From NCBI GenBank assembly GCA_029237695.1, contig CM055271.1, forward strand, positions 32,422,462-32,486,461: a stretch of 64,000 bases of DNA. Direction: 5' to 3'. The notes beneath the pieces are model-generated. The model saw only the letters and a program-made list of their open reading frames with translations, was not told the origin of the DNA and made no database searches. This stretch comes from Conchocele bisecta. Lineage: Eukaryota > Mollusca > Bivalvia > Lucinida > Thyasiridae. Shown here in pieces: positions 55,555 to 64,000 of this stretch. The position numbers were made by a program, and so were the translations under genes. The number at the start of each line of letters is the position of its first letter. Within the stretch, counting starts at the first letter, position 1.

Positions 55555-55758
55555 ACACAGCCACATGGTTAGATCGCTGTCAATTACAGGATGTGGACCG
55601 ATCCCGAGCTTAGATAACGTTACCACTTTGGGGAACCAGATATATGTCGGGGCGACAGTGAAATACGTAGGATACTGCCGGAACAAGGCGAACTGGTCCG
55701 AGAGTATTGTATGCCAAAAGAACGGTTCATGGAGCACACGACGTGCGAACCCTTTCAA
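55555..55758 (+). CDS. Sushi/CCP domain exon, one-base frameshift
   Basis: A CCP (sushi) module, a disulfide-bonded adhesion or complement-type domain of secreted and surface proteins. Cys 1 is in ITGCGPIP, Cys 2 in YVGYC, Cys 3 in SIVCQKNGSW with the typical G-x-W, and Cys 4 in TTCEPFQ, which lies one base out of frame (near 55738). The block is bordered by an acceptor (ttttccag) and a donor (caa|gttagt at 55758/55759), as expected for a one-module exon. It lies 7 kb downstream of the signal-peptide/PAN-like exon on the same strand, so both may belong to one gene. The frameshift may be an assembly error or decay. Confidence 0.6.
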
Positions 55759-55797
55759 GTTAGTATGGGTGACAGAAATCACGTAGACAATACCAGA

Positions 55798-56165
55798 CTC
55801 AATGTTTATGATCACGTGGTATATTTACTAACAACAACAACAAGCACTGAAACTTTCAGAATCCATCCGATTGAAAGTACGTATTCTTTTATATTGTCCT
55901 TAATATGCAACGGATTTTTATGAAATATGGCGCATCAAACGCGTCTTGTTAAGCTGCATTTGGTGGTCTCTGTATTTTCGCCCAAAGATTTTTGCGAAGA
56001 ATCGATTGAATCAAATTCCCTGGACCACCAAATGCATCTCATGAAGACGCGTTTGCTGCGCCATATTTCGACAAAATCCGTTGCATATTAAGGAAAATGT
56101 CAAATAATACTTACTTTGGAGTGGGCGACGTTGTTGTTGTTGTAACCACGTGATCATGCACCTTG
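55798..56165. mobile_element. MITE M2, copy 3
   Basis: Left end atgtttatgatcacgtggta, right end ccacgtgatcatgcaccttg. The central palindrome is reduced by a deletion. It lies 40 bp after the CCP exon. Confidence 0.85.
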
Positions 56166-56784
56166 AGACTTATAATGTCAGACAATAATACAGAGCTCCA
56201 GACAGCGCTTATTTGTGTATTTAACGCACTTATCTTAGCAGAATACGCATTGAGTAGTGAAAATACTGTACTATAGTTGGAAATTCACTTAGTTGAGTTG
56301 CAAAAAGCAAACAGTGTTTGCTTGTTGCAGCTCAAATAAGTGAATTTGTTTTATTTGTTTATCATTTGTTCCCTATTTAATAAGGAAGAAAATCAATAAA
56401 ATAAATACATTTGTAAAAGTAAAACACGCATTGAATTTGAAATCTGGGGCGTTAGATACAAAACGTATCTGGAGCTCTGATAATATAAAATGCATATGAA
56501 TCGCGAGGTTCACCGTAGAATAGATAACGTTTCCAAACCGAGCCTGATAAGTTTGATATAAAAAATACCGTAGCCTTGCAACCAATTGATCAGGTAACGC
56601 TTTGTACTATGACAGTGATGATGACGCTGCCATATTACACTGATTTCATTTAATAATATCATGTGACGTTGTTAGATCAAGCGTGTTTGAAAATAATTCT
56701 GAATTCGCATTCAACGGGGTTAGTGTATCAGATTCAATTAAAGGTAGGCCCAATAGAGTCACCTCGGTTGTATGTGACATCTGT
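56166..56784. other. Non-coding; small hairpin
   Basis: aaattcacttagttgagttg and, inverted, cagctcaaataagtgaattt (56280-56350) form an imperfect hairpin. An M7 fragment lies near 56517-56600. No gene. Confidence 0.5.
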
Positions 56785-57119
56785 TTATCAGGTAACCTGC
56801 CCTGTATTGACCGAATACGTACTGACTGATAACATATTGTTGTATCAGGTGTTGATCTGATACAAACATGATCCGGGTTACAGCGAAGTGAAAACTGACG
56901 TTCCATTGGTCGGATGCACGTGGACGACGTCATCTGTGGTCACTCCCGAGCATAAAACGCTACCTGATAAATAGAATACCAGGCTATTGTCTTTTCATAT
57001 CAAGTTTACCAGGCTCGGCTCGGAACCGGTAGGAATTCCTCGGCAAGCCTCGGAATTCCTACACGTTTCCTAGCCTTGTCTGATAAACTTGATATCAAAA
57101 TACACTAACCTGGTATTCT
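56785..57119. mobile_element. Foldback element M7, inverted copy 2
   Basis: Body tatcaggtaacctgccctgt through gaagtgaaaactgacgttcc is the complement of 47900-48115. The hairpin 56973-57119 carries tcaagtttaccaggctcggc / tagccttgtctgataaactt. Confidence 0.75.
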
Positions 57120-57127
57120 CTATGTAT

Positions 57128-57366
57128 CACATACACGGACGTTTCACTAAAATTCGTACGACTAAAATGTTCGTAAGTACAAATCTGAGATAGTCTGGAA
57201 ATTTAATTTGGTGGATTTACATTTATTGAACATATGCAGCCTATGCGCAATAAATGTAAATCGAATAATTGTTAACAAGAAATGTTTTCAATGAGAAATT
57301 TACAGACAATCATAATTTTGCACTTACGAACATTTTAGTTGTACGAAGTTTGGTGAAACGGCCTTC
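57128..57366. mobile_element. Foldback MITE M9 (ends cgtttcactaaa), copy 1
   Basis: Left gtttcactaaaattcgtacg, actaaaatgttcgtaagt; right acttacgaacattttagt and gaagtttggtgaaacg. Inner arms gatttacatttattgaac / caataaatgtaaatcg. Copy 2 starts at 63870 and runs off the right edge. Confidence 0.8.
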
Positions 57367-57495
57367 TGGTTTTGGCGAAAGCCAGCTATGTCAGCTAGTT
57401 TTTCTTACCTTCACTGTATTTCGAATAATTGCGTTTGTATCGGTGTAAAAGATACGATCTATTGCTAGCTGGTGACCCTTAGAACATGTGTGACC

Positions 57496-57802
57496 AGTAG
57501 TCAATTTCATCAAAATTGCAAAGTATACTTATCTAGCAAAGTATACTTTGAGGGAGTAATCATTTATTTTTCCTGAAATGCATTATTTCATCTAAAACTA
57601 ACGACTGCATATATTTAATGATTAAAAGTATGCACAATTAATATACTGAATTTGTTACATTATCACAGCCAAAATGGCTGTAATAATGTAATAAATTCAG
57701 TATAATAAAAAATAATAAATTTATCCTTAAATTAAAAATATCTCCCTCAAAGTATACTTTGCTAGATAAGTATTATTTGCCATGTTGGTGAAATAGGCTA
57801 CA
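57496..57802. mobile_element. MITE family M5, copy 3
   Basis: tcatcaaaattgcaaagtat and, inverted, ttgccatgttggtgaaatag. Internal palindrome acagccaaaatggctgt, gtaataaattcagtataata. Confidence 0.8.
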
Positions 57803-59284
57803 GAACCGAGCATGATCATGTGTATTATACACTAAGACTGGCACGCGGTAACAACTACATGTACTTACTATACTGCAGGACAAAACTGTCGTTAACGTTT
57901 TTGCTAAAAGGATCACGATTGTTTAAACCAATGGGGGAAAAATGTGACCTGTTCGATCCTGGCTGGACTGCACGGTTTACATGATATGACCGCAACTGAA
58001 TGGGTCAGTAGAAGGATTGTGTATGTGTATGTAGGAGGGGGGGGGGGAGTGTTGTAAGTTCCTCGTGCACTTAGTCCCCTTCTTACACTGACCCCTTTAA
58101 TATCTCTAGTCACATCTAGATACTGTGTGCACCCACTGTTTATTCCAGGTGTGAGTCGGATTAATAGCGTGTTGCCCGCCGAGGATGTCAGTTACTATGG
58201 AGACGGTACGTTATCTAGCTGGGTACATATGCAGTAACCGTCCGCCCAGGAATAAAGGCGGGATGGTAACACCGTTTCTTCTAAATCCGATATCCCATCT
58301 ACACACAAATGGCCAAACTTATAAAAAGACACCTATGATTTCACCCAATAGTTCTTATATGCATGTTATTTATACTAACGAATATGGCTGACCGTCGATA
58401 AAAATAGAATCAAGAAGTCGCCGGTTTGTTTACAACTAAAGAGGCACATATACTACTATTATTGCATGTCCTGAATTAGTCTTAATATACAACATATGGA
58501 ATTCATTTATATTCTGGACACGACTATCAATTTTTAATTAAATCCATCTAGTAGACATCAATACCGCCAACGACCGCTTGGAAGGCTGGCTATTTATGGA
58601 ACGCAAAATCTACATAAACTCAAATAAATTATGCTAACTCTAAATAATTAGCATTAAATATTTGGAACTAGCTCCAAATCATTTGAAGAGCTCTCTCAAT
58701 TATTTAGATCTAGCAATACTTATTTGAGTTTTGGATTGGGCGTTCCAGGAACGCCAAATATATATAAATTCAAATAATTAATGCATCTCAGATGTGCGCA
58801 GAAAGTGATGAAACTACTGTCTGTTCCACGTTTTGCTGCCGACGAACATTTGGCCATTAAACACATTAAATCTAAAAAATATTTAAAAGTAAGTACTTTT
58901 TCATCAATAACAAAAGTCACCCTCCCCAAAAAAGGTTTATTTGATGAAATTCCATCAAATATTTATTTTATTGCGAAAAAACGATTTCCTATGGGAATTT
59001 AACATGGGGAGTCAATTTCCAAAACTTTTCGTTTTTTAATCCTGAAGGAATTTGCATAATGGACGTGGCTAATTAGAATAAATTGTCACGATTGGTCACG
59101 ATATTACGCGATCATCAGCGTCATTCATTTCTTCGACCAGCGTAACAGCAAGATGCTTTTATTTGATTGTCTCGCGGAGCTGTCGAAATTATTATCGCCA
59201 CTGATGAAAGGATGTGTCGACGAGCCTCTCTACCGAGTGCATAGTCGACACAACACCTTCACCCTCGAAGTGAACTGGAGCTAA
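57803..59284. other. Non-coding, no gene recognised
   Basis: A poly-G tract at about 58037-58047. 58600-58780 has a loose tandem of ctcaaata/attatt-aga words. 58925-59010 resembles the interior of M8. Short ORFs lack features. Confidence 0.45.
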
Positions 59285-59967
59285 TCGCCAACGCAGAACA
59301 GCGCTCCAGTTCCGGCTGACCTACTTCCTGCCAAGACGAAACAAAGGAACAATGCGTATTTCCTTCGAAGGCGGGAAAATAGGAGAAGACAAAGGCGAGC
59401 GGCGGCCATTGCGAAGCGGTCGGCCAGTAGGCCGAGGAGAAACCCTGCCATGGACTCCGAGCAACCAGGAAGGACTCCACTGATCCCTACGCCACGGAGG
59501 TCGTTTACAATGTAACTCTGCAGTGACGACACCGGGGACGGACAAATCGAGGATGTCCGGCAGCTCGGAAGAAATGGACACTTCTGCGGGGTCTTCACCT
59601 GCAGATCTGGAATCGTGCGAGAAACTGTATGGTGGGTTCATCCATTCGCTGGACTTCAACCACGACTGGTGTGAAGGGTCTAACATCTATCTGAGCCGAG
59701 CAAAGAACCAGAAAAAAACCGGACCACATCATCGCCACCTCTCAGATCCTCTTCACATCAGTGTATGGGTCTATTGCATACTGCTACATCACGGCAATGG
59801 GGTCAGAACTTCGACCAGACTACATACCGTACACCTGCTTCACGATGACATACGATGCGGCAATGGCTACAGAGGAATGGATAAGATCTGGCAGCGCCGT
59901 CAGGAGTGACCAGGAGATCACGCGGATGGATAACCACAACGCACGGCTCTACTGTCGGATGATGTGA
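59285..59967 (+). pseudogene. Unrecognised protein: basic N-terminus, globular C-terminus, frameshifted
   Basis: Three plus-strand frames in series. 59285-59512 is Lys/Arg-rich (RRRENRRRQRRAAAIAKRS). 59523-59718 is Ser/Asp-rich (SGSSEEMDTSAGSS), then KLYGGFIHSLDFNHDW. After the A7 run at 59712-59718 coding appears to pass to the frame ending at TGA 59965-59967, with SVYGSIAYCYITAMGSE, YIPYTCFTMTYDAAM and TRMDNHNARLYCRMM. The last part is compositionally like a conserved globular domain. I do not recognise the family. Basic region plus globular domain could suit an ORF1/gag-like or nucleic-acid-binding protein; that is a guess. Confidence 0.4.
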
Positions 59968-60426
59968 TTCAACTAGCTGGCTGCTTTACGTTAGGCGGTG
60001 TAAAACACATACATAGAGAGCGATCCCGATGCCCAATTCGAACCCGGGGCGCACGGTTCAGGGCGAACACTTAGGCGCATATGTCTGAACCCGTTCTAGG
60101 TCACGAATTGTGACAGTGTTGACCTACTTTAACGCGCACCTGCCAATTTTACTTTGGATATTTTATGACACCTTGAATTACTTCAAAAGTATTTTTCAAA
60201 AGTTTTTTTCAAAAGTTGGCCTTTTTCTTGGGTTCAATACCCCGGGTATGGAAGGTCTTAGATCCAATTCCCATCCTTAAATATAAGCAAACAAACAAGC
60301 AAACAAACGATATAACGCAACAATGTCACGAGTGGTCACGATACTACGTTACCGAGTAAACTTGAACTTGTCAGTAGAATACGCTCCTTATATAAAATAG
60401 AGTTCATAGTTTCTAGCTACAAAAGA
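59968..60426. other. Non-coding, no gene recognised
   Basis: Includes a short aaacaaacaagcaaacaaac tract (60289-60308). No ORF of note. Confidence 0.45.
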
Positions 60427-60661
60427 GCCACATGCTGAGAAAATGTACCTTATGGAGTATGCGACCAGTGTAATCCCATTTCAGCCTGCGCATACGCACA
60501 TTCTGATCAGGATCTGCACTGTTAGTCATTCCATCAATGAAACACCCACCGGGTTTCTAACAATCATCATGCGTCATTATCAGGCGACATGAGTGTGCTA
60601 TTGAATCAGGAACTGTACTTGTCACAAATACTATAATGCCCATTTCTACAGTTACAGCCAT
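60427..60661. mobile_element. MITE M1, copy 5 (degraded), with half M4 at its right edge
   Basis: gctgagaaaatgtaccttat, then gcatacgcacattctgatca and the end catttctacagttacagcca. From 60661 the M4 end motif catgagacaggccatgtgat follows. Confidence 0.65.
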
Positions 60662-61430
60662 ACATGAGACAGGCCATGTGATCTTGTACCTAAGAAGTTC
60701 TTCGGTATCTCATGAATTTGTTTGCGACCTGCGTAGTCCTGTGCATCGCTATTCAGCCAATAACCCATAGTAGTATGTATATATACTGTTATTTTCTGAT
60801 CCGTGACATAGTTGTATCTACTACATACATGAATGTAATATATTGGGCCACATCGAGCAGACAACACACATAGCGACACATAATTCATCCCTTTGTTTTC
60901 AGTTGGCAATCATCCATGCGCCCTGCAGACATGCATTGGACTAGATTCTAGTTATCGTTATGACACCATTAGTATAAAGGTTCATAATTATGTATCGGTT
61001 CATGACCGGCTAAAGGGGTTTTACGGCGTTTGTGGGCAGTTCTCAACAAATATCAGCTGGAATTTAAGAATAAAAAAAATTGTTTTCAATATATGCATCG
61101 GCCGGACTACCCGGACAAATGATCAAGTATGGGTCAGGGCTACATGCACATACTGACCTTACAATCACACGTATATTACAACATGTTCAGTATTACGTTA
61201 TTAACGTTACATACACATGTATATATTATATTGCAGTATTAGAGCCAGACACATATCGGTAATTATAGAGTTATTCTCGTCTTAACATACAATTACATAC
61301 ATATTGCAATAGATCAGCCACATATTTACGTTGCAATTATATACATACATGTAATACCAACTATTCAATATTAGAAACATACACATATTGACGTTAACAC
61401 ACATGCAAATACAAACTGCCCAATATTGAG
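60662..61430. other. Non-coding, no gene recognised
   Basis: A/T-rich. An 87-codon frame (60893-61156) with C-containing segments has no recognised domain. Confidence 0.4.
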
Positions 61431-62140
61431 TCATTCATTATCTTCATCCTCTATGTATTCTTCGTCATCACCAGCATGTTCTTCAGCATCGTCTTCATTT
61501 TTATCATTATCCATATATTCTTCAAACGGGTGTTTATATTTCGTCAATGTCATTCTAATAGCTTGTCACAATCAATGTCATTGTCCATATAGTTTTCTAT
61601 GTAAATATCCAGGTCTCAACTGTATTATGTATTGAATAACTCGTAGATCATCACCACGTAGCGTTTTGTTAGAATTCTCTTCAGCCTCTGTAACTGACAT
61701 GCCTTCTTTTCGCATTTCTCTGCTTCTTCCGCCATTCTTCTTCGTTATTTTCCTTTTCCATTGCAGCTAAGGCAACAAACACTTCGTGTTCTTCATATTT
61801 TTTTTCGGAATAATTTACATCATCTTCCTCATCATATTTCGCTCGTTTATTGTGTACGTATTCCTCCTCTGTTACTTTGTTCTGGACACCAATTCTTCAC
61901 ATGGTTTTGAAGATAGTGAGTGTTTCCAAACACCACACTGCAATCATCACAAGACGTTATTTTGTATCCACAGTTGTAGTTGTCTTACGTTTCTTTCACA
62001 ATGTCTTTGATGTCAGGAAACGTATCGTCGGATTGAGTCTTATCGGTGAAGGTTTCCGCTCGGTCAGAATATGTTTGTTCTGGTCGAAGGTTTTCAACGA
62101 ATGAGCGTGCTCACAGTCGTTGCTCGGTTTTATATAGAAT
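61431..62140 (-). pseudogene. Decayed zinc-finger protein with acidic C-terminus
   Basis: Not visible as a single ORF. On the minus strand, from about 62110 downward, successive frames read SFVENLRPEQTYSDRAETF, then (after a TAA) a C2HC finger, SCDDCSVVFGNTHYLQNH followed by VKNWCPEQ, then a charged coil (EKENNEEEWRKKQRNAK), then GDDLRVIQYIIQLRPGY, and finally the acidic tail EEHAGDDEEYIEDEDNE ending at TGA 61431-61433. At least four frame changes. A single zinc finger with a coil and acidic tail suggests a nucleic-acid-binding or element-encoded protein; the family is not recognised. All plus-strand frames here are its shadows. Confidence 0.45.
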
Positions 62141-62454
62141 CTTTCACAGCGCAGATGCGATTATTCCTGCGGCGTGGTAGGTTTCCGATCTACAAATACG
62201 TGCCCGTGCAGACGGCTTGTAGTTTCCTTGAAATAACGCATGAAACGTTGCGCATTTCCTGAATATAGATACAGCTGTCGAGCGAGTGTTATAATTTTTT
62301 TTCTATCTATTGGGTTATTAAATAATACCAGATATTGACAGTTCCTCCGTTGTGTTGGAGATTTATTGAAGAAAATACTTTGGTTTATAGCAATCACTGA
62401 CACGTGTATATGATGGCTTCAATATGTAAACAAGTCGTCAATGCGTCTTTTAAT

Positions 62455-62752
62455 CCGTCAACACAGTGCGTATGTGCCGTGAAACACGGTGCCGTGAAAC
62501 ATTTTTGATGTCCTGTAAATACGACCTAATCACTGCGTATGAATATGTGCGGTGGCTGGGGTTAATTTTTTTAATTTTAAAGCCATTTGTAGGTGTTGAC
62601 GGGATAAATAGAATAGTAGGTTAATGCCGTGAATGGGAAAAAATATCTGGCGCGGCACGGAAACGGGATGTGCTCGGTAGAGCCTCGCCCATCCCGTTTC
62701 CTAAGCCTTGCCAGATATGTGTTTCCCATTCACGGCACTAACGTACTATTCT
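62455..62752. mobile_element. Foldback MITE M6, inverted copy 2
   Basis: Hairpin arms at 62611-62635 and 62728-62752 (gaatagtaggttaatgccgt / acggcactaacgtactattc), with an inner pair aaacgggatgtg / catcccgttt. The left body 62455-62610 contains gtgccgtgaaacacggtgcc, as at 46800. Confidence 0.75.
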
Positions 62753-62850
62753 CTATTTATCGTACATGTAAGAACTGCCCCTGTGGGCAGTTTCACTCAA
62801 CTTGGTAGGATGAAAATAATACATTACGATTTTTTTAGAAATTTCTCAAC

Positions 62851-63776
62851 TTAAAGGTACACACCCACTGTGTATTAGTTGTTTGATGTGCAATGATCAT
62901 ACTTTATAATCTGTCGAAAATATTAGAAATATATACCGAACATGTTGTGCCTACTGAGTGAGCATGTACTTTTAAAGGTACATGCCCACTCAGTAGGCAC
63001 AAAATGTTCTTTATATCAGAGACATCATCTGAGACATTTTCTGGCAAAGTATTGATTGGCATTATTATGCATTTTATATCAGACGTAAATTTCCACACTG
63101 ATATGAGGGGCGATAACCGTGTTTCCTTAAAATGTTAACGGATATTAGTATTTATTTTTTGTATTTATTTTTTGACGTGCAATGATCATTCTTTACAATC
63201 TGTCGAAAATATTATTTTTTCAATTTAATTAGCATAAATAATTACTATACATAACTAACATGCCTCATTTGCATATATGAAAATAGCCTGAAACCATTTA
63301 AATGTATAATAATGCCAATCAATACGTGGGATAATGGTGAATGAATGTTTATTTTGCCAGAAAATGTCTCAGATGATGTCTCTGATATAAAGAACAGTTT
63401 GTGCCTACTGAGTGGGCATGCACCTTTAAAGGTACATGCCCACTCAGTAGGTTATAATATAGGAAGACAGATAGTTTTGTATATCCAATAGATATGGCAT
63501 TTTCTGGCAAAATTGACATTAATTCACCATTACCCCACGTGTTGATTGTCATTATTATACATTTTATATCAGACGTAAATTTCCACACTGATATCAGGGG
63601 GCGATAACCGTGTTTCCTTAAAATGTTAACGGACATTACTATTTATTCTCTGTATTTATTGTTTGTATAGCGGGCACTCGTAATTTTTAGAACTGATGGA
63701 ATAGTGATACAATTATACACATATTTAATTCATATAAAGAACATTTTGTGCCTACTGAGTAGGCATGTACCTTTAA
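62851..63776. mobile_element. Head-to-tail array of three MITE M3 copies
   Basis: Units 62851-62974 (deleted), 62973-63429 and 63428-63776 abut at shared tttaaaggtacatgcccact / cacctttaaa junctions. Each contains aatgatcat-ctttataatctg and atatcagacgtaaatttcca segments. Confidence 0.85.
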
Positions 63777-63869
63777 GACGTGCACCTTGATTACGTAAGC
63801 CACACGGTCAATGACCTCGTGGAGGATCGGTTCACGGCTGCATGTAGACAGTCACGGCATTCTACTGGG

Positions 63870-64000
63870 GGCCGTTTCACTAAACTGCCTAAGACTAAAT
63901 GTTCGTAAGTGCAAATTTCGGATCTTCAGTAAATTGCAATGAATGGATTTACGTTTATTGAGCATAGGCTGCATGTGCAGCCTATGCTCAATAACTGTAA
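63870..64000. mobile_element. Foldback MITE M9, copy 2, cut by window end
   Basis: gccgtttcactaaactgcct, aaatgttcgtaagtgcaaat matches the start of 57128. Inner palindrome gttattgagcataggctgc / gcagcctatgctcaataact near the right edge. Confidence 0.75.

Overview
The window looks like nuclear DNA of a mollusc, most likely a bivalve. That call rests on the repeat families I recognise (tandem-core 'pearl'/HINE-like elements, a MITE beginning ATATGTGGCTGTGACTGG, elements ending AGGGCCATGATGGCCCT) and on isolated exon-like coding blocks; no species can be named. A 500-N scaffold gap lies at 10515-11014.

Positions 1 to about 15060 hold an integrated Maverick/Polinton (adintovirus-like) double-stranded DNA virus, cut by the left window edge. 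From left to right it carries: a coiled-coil repeat protein (fibre-like, minus), a beta-rich structural protein (minus), a minor-capsid-type structural protein (plus), a long helical protein with hydrophobic tail (minus), the double-jelly-roll major capsid protein (plus), the A32/FtsK-type packaging ATPase (plus), several small virion/membrane-type genes (plus), a 5'-truncated retrovirus-like DDE integrase (plus), a protein-primed family B DNA polymerase (minus, convergent with the integrase), and a small zinc-finger/coiled-coil gene (plus, divergent from the polymerase). Most large genes carry one or two inactivating lesions; four smaller ones are open. The polymerase is split by a 2.1 kb host tandem-repeat element flanked by a 6-bp CCATTT duplication. 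A family of CCAAT-box palindromes (consensus CCAATCSCGATTGG) is scattered through the capsid half.

Positions 15200-64000 are repeat-rich host DNA: tandem-core elements (15.2-15.8, 19.7-22.9, 24.0-26.4, 53.1-54.2 kb), a degenerate CR1/jockey-type LINE (35.86-39.10 kb), at least seven MITE/foldback families with multiple copies, a tRNA-type SINE head (17.68 kb), a 244-bp-arm inverted repeat (23.0-23.6 kb), a 21-bp minisatellite arranged as inverted arrays, and several perfect hairpins. Possible host coding remnants are a signal-peptide/PAN-like exon (48.2 kb) and a sushi/CCP exon (55.6 kb), perhaps of one secreted-protein gene; a MYND zinc-finger pseudogene (30.7-31.3 kb, minus); an unrecognised basic/globular ORF (59.3-60.0 kb); and a decayed zinc-finger/acidic ORF (61.4-62.1 kb, minus).

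Many frameshifts coincide with homopolymer runs (A7, C8, T13), so consensus errors cannot be separated from real decay by reading alone. The in-frame stop codons are harder to explain that way.
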